Below, piece by piece: positions 1 to 14,282 of a stretch of DNA of 64,000 nt (the stretch's first letter is position 1; each line of letters begins with the position of its first letter). The DNA is taken from assembly GCA_040954595.2 (NCBI GenBank), contig CM082577.2:4030001-4094000 (forward strand), read 5' to 3'. Origin of the DNA: Balanoglossus misakiensis. Its lineage: Eukaryota > Hemichordata. Under the pieces are notes generated by a model that saw only the letters and a program-made list of their open reading frames with translations, was not told where the DNA came from and did not search any database. The translations under genes and the position numbers were made by a program.

Positions 1-3000
1 GGTCGAACCATGTCTTTAGAAAGACTAAGTCAGGTATATATTACACAAAAATACTCTTTTACACATTTATCATACACCACATCTCAAAAAATTTCTGGTG
101 ATTTGCATTGTATCATTTTAAGTCTGTGGAAGGCTTGTTTGATTGTGTGAATGGAGTAATGGGAATTTACATGTACTGTGTACTTCCTTACGTCGTACTT
201 TGCAGTTTTCTGTACATAAATTCCTCATGAATCACACTTTTGGATTTCAAGAAGTTAGGTTGGGGTTTATGAAAAGAAACTTGAAACATTGTGAACCAGC
301 CTTTTATTTAGTTTATATAAATCTGTGTTCTGTACCTGGTGACCTTTCACCTTGACAGATATGTGTCGTCTGCCAATCACAAGGGAGTGCTGAGATTGCT
401 TATTGTTTATTGGACATTAGATGTATTCAATCAATCTGTGTCAGATGTATAGTCAGTCCACTTCTTGACTGATACTGTACATTTTATTGCAATATATGAA
501 TGATACTGCATCATACAGGATTTCACAGTAAGGGAAAGGCGTGCATAGTTTCATTTATATATGAACAGCCATAGACCCTAGGGTCAATGGTACAGCATTG
601 TATTTAATTGCAAGATTACCAACAAAATTTGGAGTACATTGTCCAACCTGTTTATGTCACAAAACATGGTAATTCTTTGTTTAATGTGATTATGCATATG
701 TTATAAATCTTTGTCGTCTTTCATTACTGAAAAGACAATATTATGCTCTATTCTTCCTACTTTTCAACAATGCAACATTGTCAGAGAATTTTTTGAGGTG
801 TGTTTAACAGCTGATATTAAATTAGTCACATTTGTGTGACTGTCTGTTGTCAACTGCCATTTTCTTGCCTTCATTTGAAATCCATGTAATCACACCTTTT
901 GATATTTATTGAAAAGACTGAATAAAGACTATTTTATTTATTCCTTGGTTATGGTATAGTTTGCTGTGTGGGCCAGTGTTTCTTTGAGCATCCTTGCAGT
1001 ATTAAGACAGAATGAAAAACATAGTGAAGAAAGAATTTTGTCCAGAGTGAAATCTCTGCCTGAAAAACCTTTTATATTTCCCCCATTTGCTTGGAGTGTT
1101 CAGTGCAAACTAGTTGTCAAAGCATTTTCCAGACAGACTATTCAGTAATCTAGAATTGCCAAATGCAGTTACAACACAAGATGATCTGGCAAGGTGGTCT
1201 TGTGTTGTCACTGCATGTGGCAAAAGAGTGTTTAACAGGAAAACATGTTAGCTAGAATTGAGAAAAATTCTCATGTATATCTGCATGCTGTTGACAACTG
1301 GTGAAGCACAAAATTTTGAGAAGCACAAAGGCCAATGAGGAAAAGTCCATTTGCACATCAGTTCACTTCTAAAGCAACCCAATCATCCAACTCGCTAATA
1401 TGTGATCTGATATGCACTGAAACGATCAGTCAGACCAGCCCATAGTGATAGTCAGTTTTTGGTATCAGTTTGTAGATTATTAAAATCAGAGAACATTTTT
1501 CCAGTGTTTTAAACTTTAAAAAAACCTTGCAATCAACTGCAGGATGTTATGTTACAATATATATTTAGATGTCTACAGCCAAATAAAGTATGTAATAGTA
1601 ATGTCTACTTTTGAGATATATGGTATATGTATATGCACTGTTTTTTTCCAACAGACTGCTGATCTAGTGAGTGCCAATGCATCAGAACACGACAAAATAA
1701 CTGCCATGATGCAGCAGTCTGGTAAAGATTATGACCCTACAACGTAAGTATTTACTTCAGTGGTTGAAATTACCGGTACTGCAGATTTCTAGACCACTAG
1801 ATAAATGTTCCTGATGGTCAATGTGTACCTTTTGATCTGCAGGTATGTCAAGTCGCGCTATGCACCAGGACCACCGCCCGCCACATACGTGTGTTTCAGA
1901 TGCAAGCAACCAGGCCATTACATTAAAAACTGCCCAACAAACACGGTAGGTACCGGTATTGTAAACATGTGTTGATTTGCGAAAGAAAAACTGTGACAAG
2001 CCATCAATCAGAAAAGGAGAAGTAAGTGAACTACAAGTCCAAGGTCACTCACACTGCTACTCATTTAGCTAAACCCACCCACACATGCTTAAATTTTCAT
2101 CTCTGAAAATCTGTGATATTTCTATCTTTTTATCTTGTGTGTGACGCAGGATGGCAAACAAGATGTGCGACCACCCAAGCCCAGCAGTGGTATTCCTCGG
2201 AGTTTCATGAAAACTGTGGACAGTGCGTCTCACCGCGGTGCTATGATTACATCGTCCGGCTACTATGCTGTTCCAATCATTGATGAGTAAGTACTTGTGG
2301 TTTTCGACTCCTCGGCCAGCGAACATCACATTTCCCCTCCAACACCAGTCTCTCTGTCATGTAGATTAGACATTAAACTATTCAAGAAAACAACATGGCC
2401 GACATAGAAACTTGTAGTGTACTTATATTCTTTAGTCTCATCAGCAAGACAAAAACAAAATCTACCATGTGTGGTAGGTCTATATAATGTCCAACTTGTT
2501 TGTATCTTGTTGCATCACACAAATGTTAGAATGATACAAAGTTTAGACAGAAAAAGGCTTGTGTGTAGGTTGGCCACTGTTCTAACACATCAACTCTATG
2601 TCTTCATGGATTTCACAGAGAAGCCTACAAAACAGAAAAGAAAGAAAAGCCACCGTTTGTTCCGGACTCCACACCGAGCCAACCCATCATGGAAGATACG
2701 ACCGTGCCGTCGGAATTGCGGTGCCGGATTTGCTCCGATCTGTTGATAGACGCCGTTGTGGTGCCTTGCTGCGGGAACAGTTACTGTGATGATTGTACGT
2801 AACTATGCAATGAGATCTGTGTCAGTGTGGAAAAATTTACACAAGAAATTGATTTAGCTTGGGATTTTTTTTGTGAACAGTGGTGCAAATACGCTGTCCA
2901 CAATTTGTTGCTACTGCGATTGGATGCTTTGCTTTGATATTCTATTCTGTGGTAACCATGCGCCTTGTTCTTGCAGGTATTCGTAATGCTTTACTGGAGA

Positions 3001-6000
3001 CAGATAATCATCAGTGTCCTGGCTGTGGTGAATGTGACGTGTCGCCAGACTCACTCATTGCCAATAAATTCTTAAGAAAGGTAAGTCTAAAACGGCATCA
3101 TCTCTAAATGTGAAAAAACGCACCACTCTCAATATTGATTTTAATCAGATAGACAAGCTGCACGCTTTTGAACTCCCCTAAGTTTGCTTTAGTTTTATTG
3201 TAGTTATGAAAAGATTGCTCTTCACCATAGTGATAATCTTTCAGCATTTAGGGCTTTTTGAGAACTACATGTAGCATTTCCATTCACTTCAGAATTTGCA
3301 CTTTCTCCCGTAAGAAAAATCGTCTCTAAGATGTCACAATTGGTTTTGTGTCGCACACAGGCCGTGATCAACTTCAGAAATGACACCGGGTACACCAAAG
3401 CGAGACGGAAACAGGAGATGATGGGCGGTGGAAGGCCGTCGGAACCCCCCAGACCAGCTCGGCCACCACCACCGCAACAACCACCACCACCTCAACATCA
3501 ACCCCAGCAGCCTCCTCCTCCGCACCTCATGAAAGCCAAGCCACCACCACTGGCGATACCCTCGACCCATCACGGGAGCGGCCACCCCATGGCGCCCGCT
3601 GGTCAGCCGAACCGGTCGCCGGACCACGGCCGACCGAGCAGACCCAGCACTCCGGTGCAAGACGAAAGACCAATCACAACCGTAACCTCTGTGCCGTTCA
3701 ACAGCAGCATGCAGGTATGAAAGCAGACATCATTTTCAATTCAGTGAGATTCGCATTTGTGGGTGAATTCCATCAGTTACCCAAATGTTCCAGGCCCACT
3801 CATATTTAACTGAAGCATTTTTGTTGTCCTTCTAGACTACGAATGTGTCAATAGTTAATCAAAACCTTGCTCCAGCAAAACACCCAGGGATCAGAGGACC
3901 CCGACCATTGCCAAGTAAGTATGGATTGCCAAATTAACCACTGACATAAAAAAAATAGTAACAGGGGCATGGTTATCTGATCATATATGGTTCTGTAGCA
4001 GTACACATATAGAGTCTAGTGTCTGATGTACATGTACAATATGATGTTGTAGATTCGTGCTGCATGTATGCTTCAATGAAGAAAATCAAATGATTTTCTG
4101 TCACTTGGTCCTGTAGATATTCCCGAGTTGAAATCAATTTGATGCCAATCCAGAAATTCTGGATGCATGGTCATTTGCATGATTAGCACATTTGACCCTA
4201 GAGAGTCTATGGTTAGCATGAGTTGGATGTTGCATGGTGGTATTAAGGTTTTCACGATGCATTTTCTACCCTTGTCTGCGTCCAGACAAGCCTTTTCCAT
4301 CTGGTGTTGCAGGTCCCGCTTCGAAAACTGGGCCACCAGTACAGATCATTGGTCAGCATGGGCCGCCAACGAGAGGCCCACCACCGCCAGGAATGCACGG
4401 CCCCCAGCCCCACTACGGTGGACCACCGCCTCCTCCGCGACAGCAAGGGCCGAGACCAAGAGGACCACCGCCACATCAGCAGCAAAGACCACCACCCCCT
4501 CCTGGAATCACATCGCCCCCAGGGATGCCCCCTCCCTCGGGTATACGCCCACCCCCTCCCAGACAACACGGCCCACCACCACTAGGGTTCCGGGGACCAC
4601 CAGGCCCCAGACATCCAGGACCAGGGCCTGGCCCTCGCCCGAGACATCCGGTGCCGCCCCCGGGAATGGGCATGCCAGGACCACCGGTTGGACCACCCCA
4701 ACCACCACTAGGCATGGGAGGACCACTGCCACCTCTGCAAGGGTTTCCTCACGGCCCTCCACGACCACCACTGCCACCACCAGGAATGATTAAACCACCA
4801 CCGCCACCAGCTGCCATGCCACTCACAGAGGAGGAATTTTACAGGGAGCAAAAGAAGCTAAAGCAGTGAGTTATTCTTCCAATATCTTTATCAACACGTA
4901 CAGCTTTAGCTTGCTGTTGTAAACACTTCCCTGGTCTGTCATTATCTGTATCAATATTTACTGCATGTTGCATACATGTACTTGACAACTTTGTTGTGAA
5001 TTTCACTGATGGCTTTGTCTTTGTTTCTTTTCAGAAATTTAACAGTGAAGAAATCCGATCCGATGGGCGACTTTGAAAGGCAGTTATTGGAGTACAAAAT
5101 CGAACAGGAAAAGCGAAAACAGAAGTCGGTGTCTCCCGCCCACTCGCGCTCCTCTTCGTACAGTTCGTCCTCCTACACCGGGTCGTCGAGTCGAAGCTCG
5201 CGTTCCAGTTCCTACAGCAGTCGCAGCGTCAGCAGGAGCCGAAGCTGGAGTCGCAGCCGATCTCCCCGCTACCGCAGCAGGTCCCGTTCGAGGGGGCGGT
5301 CGAGGTCTGTATCACGGTCCAGAGACAGGGGGAGGCCACGATCACGCCCGAGGTCAAGACCCAGGTCGATACCACGATCAAGGGGTAGGTCATTCTCCAG
5401 ATCACCAGTCAGAAGATATTCTTCAAGGTCACCACCACCAGCAGTGTACCCTTACCGAAGGTCGCGGTCAAGGTCTCCCTACGGAGCGTCAAGATATCCG
5501 GCCTACAACAAACGATCACCCTCGCCCAACTACAGACAGAGGAGGATGTTGTCTCCGTCTCGCGAAGTTCCCTCGTACGATCCCAGATACGATCCCAGGT
5601 ACGACGATCCCCGGTTGGACCCGCGATACTACGACAGTCACAGATATGAACCACGCTATGATCCCAGGTATGAACAGAGATATGACAGACATGATCCAAG
5701 ATACGACCCGGCAAGATACGATCCAAGATACGACCAAGCCTATGAATCGCGGTACTACGAGGATAGATACAGAGGCGCAGCCCCGCCCGTGATGGGCGAT
5801 GAAAGAGGCTGGTCACCCCAGAGACGCCGCCTTTCACCATCTGCAGTGTCATCTAGATCTGTTCCGTCCAGTAGACTTCCACCGGAGCTTACAAGGGAGA
5901 GGGAGAGGGATAGAGAGAGGGATACTCATAGAGAGAGAGATAGGGAGAGAGAAAGAGACAGAGAGAGACTGCTCAAACGCCCTGCTGCCAGAGGAAGGTC

Positions 6001-7492
6001 CCCTCACGAAGCCGAACCTGCGGCTAAACGGACCAGGAGCATTGAGAAAGAGTTCAGCACCAGGGACATTAAAGACAGAGAGAGACAGAAAACCAGGGAG
6101 AGGCACAGGGAACGGAAACCCCCATCCATCAAAGAGGAGCAGAGGGAAAACACGGACGTCAGAAAGGAGAAAACAGAGAGACACAGAGAATCGAGGAGGA
6201 GGGAGAAAGTTGTGGAATCTCAAGAGAAAACCAAGTCTTCCAAAACTGAGAAGAAAGCGGCCAAAGTCGCCGGTGGCAACGATAACAATGCAGCTGCCGC
6301 CGCCGAAAAGGCGGTTCCGAAAAAGGAGAGAAAGAAGAAGAAAGAGAAGAAGAAGAAGGTGGAGAAAGGCAAGCGGGATCAGGAAGAGTCCACTGCTGGT
6401 GGTACGGCCGAGGAGGCAGAGAATGAACAGATGGGCGTAGACGCAGAGAAGAAAGCCAAAGCCAAGAAAAAGGACAAACCCAAGAAGAGAAGGAAACATT
6501 CCAAGTCTGCGGAGGATGAAGCGGTCGATGATGAACCCAAGGCTAAGATGGCGAAGAAAGAGACTGCGCCGTCTGGTGAGTCCGGCGCCCCCGTGGTCAG
6601 TGTGGAAGCGAAAGTGGTGGAGGTCGCCAAACTGGAAAAGGTCAAGCAAGTCAAAAAGGAGGTTGAGGAAGTGGGAACTGTGAAAGAGAACATTGAAACC
6701 AAGCCTGCAAAGACTGTGAGTCCAGCCGTGGCTGCCAAGAACAGTGCGAAGGTTGAGGTCAAGGACGAACCGGATCCCAAAAGTGCAGTGAGATCCAAAG
6801 TGAAAGTTGTCGACTATTCCAGTGCGGGATCCAGCAGTCCCATCAGAATCAAGCGGCCCCCGCCGTTGGAAAGTAAAGTGGTGAAAGCGGAGGATAAAGG
6901 CAGAGAAAAGGCGACGGTCAGAGAAGAGGTTAAAGGTCAGAGACAAGTTAGACTCTCAGTGGAAAGCGAAGACGGTGCCACCCAGGAGCATTCTGGTCAG
7001 AACGACGGCGCGAAGAGTACCGACGCGAAACCCCGCGAAGAACTGATAACGATCACCGTGCCTGTGTCCAAATGGGACAAGGATGATTACGAATCAGGAT
7101 CCAGCGCGGTCGGGTCGCCGTCCGTCTCGCAGAAGAGCGAGCTCGACCTGGTGGATCAGACCGAAGCCAACTTCGAACCAGACTACAACGAGTCCAGCGA
7201 GTCGGAGAGCGAGGACGAATCCGTGAAGGGCCACTCGGACGCCGAGAAGAGCCGCAGCAGGAGTCACAGCAGCAGCAGCGGTGACACGGCCAGTCGCAGC
7301 AAGAGCGCCAGTAAGAGCCCCACCCGCAAAAGCCACAAGAAACACCGCAAACATAAGAAACATCGGAAGCACAAGAACAAGAAGAAGCGGGCGTCGGAGA
7401 AGGAAGACGAAGGTGCTACAAAAACAAAGAAGAAGAAACACAAACACAAGAAGCCCAAAAAGAAATCAAAGAGTAAACACAAGGACAAGTAG
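1..7492 (+). CDS. RBBP6: RBBP6-like E3 ubiquitin ligase, 5' partial, 10 exons in window
   Basis: Exons read by hand: 1-33, 1655-1743, 1843-1945, 2150-2286, 2619-2794, 2977-3080, 3361-3714, 3836-3914, 4286-4865, 5035-7492. The phases close and give about 1370 codons ending in TAG. In order, the protein has a linker (SLERLSQ then TADLVSANASEHDK), a CCHC zinc knuckle (CFRCKQPGHYIKNC), the segment GIPRSFMKTV, a RING/U-box-like domain (CRICSDLLIDAVVVPCCGNS, then CPGC), a Pro/His/Gln-rich region, the segment EEEFYREQKKLKQ, an Arg-Ser domain, DPRY repeats, and a Lys/Glu-rich tail. Three short tail blocks also match the vertebrate protein: KVVDYSS, VSKWDKDDYES and FEPDYNES. The family links ubiquitin ligation to p53/Rb and to mRNA 3'-end processing in the nucleus. 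The N-terminal ubiquitin-like DWNN domain must lie upstream of base 1. The 33-base first exon is short, but its peptide and phase fit. Identity is near certain; exact edges in the proline-rich part are slightly less so. Confidence 0.95.
34..1654 (+). other. RBBP6 intron, 1.6 kb
   Basis: This intron runs from the donor GTATAT after base 33 to the polypyrimidine tract and ACAG acceptor ending at 1654. It is AT-rich with no coding exon that I can support. The short open frames in it resemble no known protein and lack splice signals in phase. Confidence 0.7.
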
Positions 7493-8935
7493 AGATTTCT
7501 GAACAATGTGAGATGACATAATGACCAGAATACCCACTGTGTGTGGTGTTCAGTGACAGCCCGTATAATACTCAAACTCGATGCAAGTACAATGTACCTT
7601 AGTTGCCCTTTTTGGTGAAAGACCTGACAGTCACAGATTTCATTGGGCTCCACTGTTGAGTGACAAAGATAAACAAGACAACAAACAAACATTGATGCTC
7701 ATGCTATCTCATACATGGTAGTATTAAAATGTTGAGTACAGCCAGCAGTTATAGAGTGATCATACAAAACAAAACTCACTACTATATCAGTGTTCACTGG
7801 TTCAGTGACAACTTATTTACAACTGCTAATACAATGACACAGTACTTGTTATTTGAAAAAAAAGGTTGTCCGTATGATACAGTGATGAAGAGCAAAGCTT
7901 CATTGTAACGTGTACCTCAGACTAACATTTCTTATTGCACGACACAAATGATGTGTGAGAAGATGAATGAAGTGCCTCCAATGTATTCCAGGTTTTCCTG
8001 TCAGGTGAAGTGACATTTTGTCTTGTTTGGGCAAAGGTATAAATGTAAAAGAATACTAAATTGCCATCACTCAATCTGTAACCATAATTTCTAGTCTGAA
8101 ATGTTACAAATTAGTACGACGCCTCTGTGTCTTGTTTCAAGTTGAGTGTCCGTTTTTTCTCACACGAATCATCTTGCAAGAAACAAAAATAGCTATCAAG
8201 CTGCCACGGAAGTAATATACTTTTGTAATTACAACATGCTGTACCTTAATTTACTTAATAATTATGTTCACTTTAAACTCAAAAAGCTGGTGATTTCAAT
8301 CGAAGTATTAAAATTTGTGAAAGGGTAATAGAACACCTGACACAAAAATATTGTTTATCTGCTGCCTTTGAGGAACTGACTTTAATTTGTCGAAATGTAC
8401 CGTGGAACCATCCCTGTGCAGAAGTTTAGAAAACCCACTTGCCGGATTTCGTGCACCAGCAGCTGTATAAATCAATTGCTTCCCTATGCTTTGTCAAGAT
8501 TGAATTACTCAAAAGCTGGTTTCCCTTATTCATTGTTGAGCTTTGAAATATGATTATGGTATACAGAACAACAGAATGCAGTCAGTTTTTGCTCATTCGT
8601 TTCTCTGACAGCGTATTGTTAAAAAATATTTTACAATAAGTTGGAACATTTTTGAAGATTTTTGTTTCTGACTTTCAGATAAAGCATACAAAACTTTCAT
8701 GCACGAATGTTTTAGATCGAGCAAACAGAAAGAGAGATTAACATTTTTATTTTATTTGTGACAGCATTCGATGCTGTTGTGTTATTGAGAATTATGTATA
8801 TTTTGTTGTGAGTGTGAAACAGATGTTGCTAAACTTTGGGATGTTTTTTGCCCAAGGTTTTGTTTTTGTTGTCAGACAAGTCACAGTTGTTTCAATCAAC
8901 CTAAGTTTCTTTCAATAAAGAGAGAGTAATTTGCG
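7493..8935 (+). other. RBBP6 3' UTR (probable)
   Basis: This AT-rich stretch follows the RBBP6 stop without coding potential. The first well-placed canonical polyadenylation hexamer is AATAAA at 8914-8919, followed by a TG-rich stretch (8955-9000). The 3' end is therefore probably near 8935. An alternative hexamer lies about 700 bases further on, at 9633-9638. The extent is inferred, not shown. Confidence 0.5.
8914..8919 (+). terminator. Polyadenylation signal AATAAA (RBBP6)
   Basis: A canonical hexamer lies about 1.4 kb after the RBBP6 stop and is followed by a GT-rich region. It is a plausible cleavage signal for the RBBP6 transcript. Confidence 0.5.
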
Positions 8936-11900
8936 ATATATACAGTGTCATTTAGTCAGTGTGTGTGTATATATATAAGACATAAATAATGTATGTGTGT
9001 GATGAAGTCTGTCACCATGGCAAAAAAAATGTTTAGGCAGCTATCTTGGAAACTGAGGTACAGTGTCAGTCTAAAACAAATAACAGATGTGACTCCCTCA
9101 ATAGACACCCACATTTTTTTAAAGAGAGCAACTGATTGTTGCTGTATTAAACTGACAAATATTCATGCATCTTTGGATACCTAAATCAAAATTCACTACT
9201 TTTTACCATCAATACCGACATGGGTCTCAATTACACATTTTGTATGTTGACAATGTTGAAGACTGCCCTCTAGTGTTAATACAACCATTTCTGCCAAGAA
9301 TAATTGTGAGCTTTTTCATGGGAACCCTCACGTCAATTGGGAATGGAGTAGCTTCCCAAAGCATACAGTTACTCCTGTGAGCATTATGAAAAGTGCATTT
9401 AGTGGCATGTTAAACTCATGTGGCATGAACACAATTATCAGCATAGCAGATCCCGGACTTACATATAAACACGTACATGTGGGCACACACACACATACTG
9501 TGGTGTCACTGTACAATGCCACAGACATGTTTTGGCCAAAACCTGGTAACACACTCCCACAAAAAGACAGGCAATCCACTGATTTTATTTGAATAGACTG
9601 TACATTTATTTATGTATGACTTTCACATGTAAATAAACGATAAATTTGCAAATTAGTAATAGTATTTACTAACTCCTACAAATTTCTCAAATTCCCTCGA
9701 AAATTTAAACTAAATCAAAAAAGCTTGTTAATACATTTATTTGATTTACAATAAAATAGGCAGTGGCAAATAATACTTAACAATGTATGTCAACTGTCCT
9801 ATCCAAAATATCAGTTTGATTTTGATCAAACATAGCAGAGAAACAACTCTGAAGTCACACGTGGTAAAAAAGGGGTCTTTGCTGGCTTTGAATGTCGATC
9901 TCTGGACACAAACAATCCTTGCTTGAATTCAAATATCTGATCACAAACAGTTTTCCCTTGCTTTGAATTCAAATTTCCAATCAAAACTCACTGGTTGCTT
10001 GTAGGATTTGCATCTTTTGTTACAAGACTGTATATGACAAACAGATACAGGACACTACTTGGTACTAGAAGTGTCAGTTTCTTTAACGAAAAAAAATAAC
10101 GCAATGAAACAAAATATTATAAAAGTGCAGATACAGAACTTTGCACAAAAAATTAACCGAAAAGCACCAGAATTATTACAAAAGACAGTAGAAGCATACT
10201 GTCAGTGCACAAAAAGAAAATATCCCAGGATATTCTGGGCAAAACTTTGTCTGTACCACCTGTGGAGATTGGCAAAGAATTTTGACTTCAGAACTATTTC
10301 TCGCTCGTCAAATAAAATCCATTTCAGAAAGCATTCAAGAGATGATTGATAAGTATTTATGAGAAAAAAAGTTAAAATAAGAAGTTGAACCCCTGTAGTA
10401 AATGAAGACAGTGTTTTCATTCCCACCTGAAACCTTCATTTTCATCTATGCTACGGCTTGCCTTTTTTTAAAAACTGGGCGATCTCTCACCATACATGCG
10501 ATGACAAATTAAATTGTGAGAGTGAGTGAGTGAATCAACACCAAAATTTAATTCCAAGAGGTATTCATTCTTAGTCCCTTGAAAGTGTGTCGGTTTTATT
10601 TGTCTTTGATCGTTTAGGTCCCAAAGAAATCATTGGACATTCACAATCAAAATTCTGTATAAAAATGTTCATGTGTTCATTGCTAACCAGATTACACAGG
10701 CAAAACAGCACAAGTATACACCGTGATATGGCTGTTTTTAAGTTTTCTTTTTAAGAAATCCTCGTTTCGGTTTGTGTTTACATTTATCCAATTACAGCAG
10801 ACATTCAAATTACAAGCAAACTGGAAGGTCCCTGGATCTTCCAGAGAATTTTGATCACACTAAGTCTTCTAGCATCTATGTACAAACCCAGCCAAACCCA
10901 GGATGATCTCTCAGATAATCCCGTTTTAAAAGCTTTGGTATAATTTCCAGAGAAAAATACACTTGAATTTGAGCATTTTCGCTTTGTGTTTAAGAAACAA
11001 ATGCTGGATTTTATCTCTGAAAAGCACCTTAGAAAATGTGAGAGCAGGACGTTATCTTTGACAACAAATCAATCAAAATCTTTCTTTTGAAAAGGCTGCA
11101 GGACAGTTACCAACAAGGACTCCTACCCACTAGTCACTTATGCCAACCAATCCCACAAATGGGAATTGTCGAGAGGAAGGGTGGGGTACCACCATGACGA
11201 CTATGAAAGCGCAACATATACTGATTCTGACTTTGAACTATATGGAATTATATCAGCAAGCAAATTGAGAAAATTAAACTTAGGATTTTTCCATGGCCAC
11301 TATTAAACTGTAGGACTGGATCCTGAGGTGTCTTCAGTGGGAAACATCTTCAGTATACGACAGGGTTTTAAAACAAAAGTCATAAAAGTACAGATGACAG
11401 AAAATGATGCCTTTAGATAAGAGACACTGCATGTGGGCAAAAGACACCATAGTTAACGGGGATTCATAAATGCTATAAACACCTTGAGAATAAAAAGATA
11501 AAGAAAATACACCGAAATGAGGTAAGTAGATACTAACTTAAATACAAGAACATAGAATTCAACAACCTCTTTTTTTTAAAAAGACACAAGTAGTATAAGA
11601 AAATTATTCATCTTTCTCATGTCTTTACCTTTTTTGGAAACGCTGGTTTTCTGTAGAGAAGTACACCACACAATATGAGAAACACACTCTCCTCATTAAC
11701 AGCTAGAAAAAGAAAACGAGAAAAAAGACAAAATTCTGCACCTAGTGTGCAATTTTCCAGCAGTTCCTGTGCACCATTTTCTATGATCTACAGGAACAGT
11801 TATGATGGAAGGTTCGCACACCAATATAGGAATATCTATGAAGTTATAGAAAAGGAAATCAAATAGAAAGTGAATGATCAGAATAGGACTAGATTTTATA

Positions 11901-13483
11901 TTTGCTTTTAAAACTAAATCAATGAGTTTTGAATCAGATAGAAAATGTTTTATTCCAGGTTGTTGTTTTTGTTTTGTTTTTTGAGGGAGGGGGGGGAGTT
12001 TCTTTACAAGTCCCTCATTGAATTTCACTCTATGAGTACTAAAATATGAAAACAAATTAATGTTTATTTTTACAATTTCTATGCTCTGTATTTCTGCATT
12101 TTAACCACTTTATCCAAGCACATTCACCAGTTTGAGGGAAATTCTGACCAGCAAACAGCCACTTTCATCAAGAAATCCTGCATGCAGTGAACTACTTAGT
12201 TTGGTCTATGAAGTGGAAATTTTAAAATCAAGAGAATTGTTGGCGAAGGTGGAAAAAAAAACATTTCCCTTCAAGGACAGGATCAAAAGAAACTGATATC
12301 TGATCTCCATTAACCATTTCAGTCTGACATAACATTAAATTCATCTGGTAACTTTTAACCAAGCAGTTACAAATAATCATAAAAAGAATAATAACCATTT
12401 ATAATGATATTAATGATAACAATAGTAACATAATGCCACAATATGCTTAATTGGGAAATTCCATACACTAGTGAAACTGATGTTTGAAATTCTGGGATGC
12501 CCTTCACCCTTTTGGTAATAATCAGCCATCTCCCACAGCAGATACTTTCTTTTAGTCAAATTAGTTCTTACAGACCCAATTTCTATTAAATAACTTGATT
12601 CATATGTACTTTAAAAGAAAACAGGCTACATAAAAATTACAAGGAAAAGAGGTCCATTTTTGGATTTTGGAGATCGCTATGTGCAGAGGGCGGGAAGATA
12701 ACAGCCAAGCATTTTCTCAGTACGCGGAACAAAAACATACTGTCCACAGTGGCAACCTTTTGCTGTTGCTTTTCAAAGAATTGGACATACAAATTTACAT
12801 CCTGAACATTTCCAGCCATAAGATAACAAATCTACAGGAGTAGCTTCCACAGCAAAGAATACTGAGGATTACCACAAAAATAGCGGCAAAATTATGCAAT
12901 ATTACATTGTCCACATTGATGTAGCTGACTGAATTCTCTCTGCTACAAAATCTCCATTGTTGCTTTGCTTAATCTTACAATCACATTCACATACATTTTG
13001 CATGCATGTCAGAAAATGGATGCAGACAAGCGAAATCGTGGCAACTGGAAAACTGAATGGAATCTTGCTAGAGGTTCTCTATGGAGACTCGTAACAATTT
13101 ATGAGATGGAAAAAAAGCAACAGTAATTATGACTGATCAAAACATCAGTGGACATGGATGGATGTCTTCTTTACATGTTAATGATATCAATTTACAGAAA
13201 AGACAAAATTATATATTTTGCAAAAAACTTGAGTTTGGGCTGTTTTGTTTTCAATACTATTTTGGAATGGTTATTTGGCACATAATGTTACAAAAATATT
13301 GGTCAATACTTTTAATAACACATATTCGTACGAGACACTTTGAATGAAAAGGAATTGGTCAAAAATGTTTGTTCCAGTGAGACTCCATGCTTCATTTGAC
13401 TGCCATCTCTATTTGGTCAAGTCTGGTGATGTTTGTCTTGGACTAATACTTGGTACCAGTTACTAACACAAGACATTTTACAC

Positions 13484-13614
13484 CATTCTCTATACAGATA
13501 TTGTAGCTAACCTAGCTAGGGGGACTGGCCGCACCAATTTTATAGTGGCTGCCAGCCAGACACCCCTAGCTAGGTGAGAATTATCCACACGCTACAATCT
13601 CTGTACAGAGAATG
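13484..13614. repeat. 131-bp inverted-repeat element (hairpin, MITE-like)
   Basis: The outer arms CATTCTCTATACAGATATTG (13484 on) and the complement of CTACAATCTCTGTACAGAGA (to 13614) pair with few mismatches. Nested inside are CCTAGCTAGGGG and CCCCTAGCTAGG. The centre, around 13527-13555, is not palindromic. The structure is typical of a small nonautonomous transposon with long terminal inverted repeats. No target duplication is clear. Confidence 0.6.
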
Positions 13615-14282
13615 ATTTTATAGTTAGTTTCATATTCAAGGCTGGATATGCTCAAGAAAATCACACTACGTGGTATTAGAGCAGGCCACAGTGTCACTTC
13701 AAAATCAGCAGCTGAGTAATTTACCATGATTTAATCTAGATAGATATCTGTTTTAGTATTAAAACTTCAAGATGGGAGGTTCTGTGGTAAACTTTTTACA
13801 GCTATCTTTAAAAAAAATTCTGGATCCCACTTTAACGCTCAAAAACCCAGCAATGAAAATATCAGCTTTTACACTAATTAACTTGGTATTAAGTCCACTG
13901 AGTCTAAAATTCAGCAACTTGTATTTATGTATGTCTGAAACTTAATCTTGTCAGGAATTCAAAGGTATAAGACTAGCACAACATGAACAAAAGGAACTTA
14001 CATCAAATGACATCAACCTGTATTGTACCCTGCTTCTTGTGGGCATGGAAAATAAAATTCATTGAAAACGATACCATGTGCGGGTAACTACGGAATTGAA
14101 ATTTACAATCCTCACGCAGGGCACCAATACAAGCAAATTAAAATGATACTTTAGCACAGAAAACTTCATGAAACTGATCATCCAAGCGAACGAACATAAA
14201 TCATAAAACGCCACCACCGATGAGCACATTAAACTTTGTCATCGGCTTCAAAAGGGCCCATCTGCACTGCCCCTCTCCCTTA

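Noticed and set aside
3334-4780. Long open frames opposite or alongside the RBBP6 proline-rich exons
   Set aside because: They are shadows of the low-complexity CCN/CCA-rich coding sequence and have no conserved features or splice signals of their own.
5849-6946. 365-codon open frame on the minus strand within RBBP6
   Set aside because: It is antisense to a Lys/Glu/Arg-rich exon. Its Phe/Leu-rich composition is simply the complement of AAG/GAG codons.
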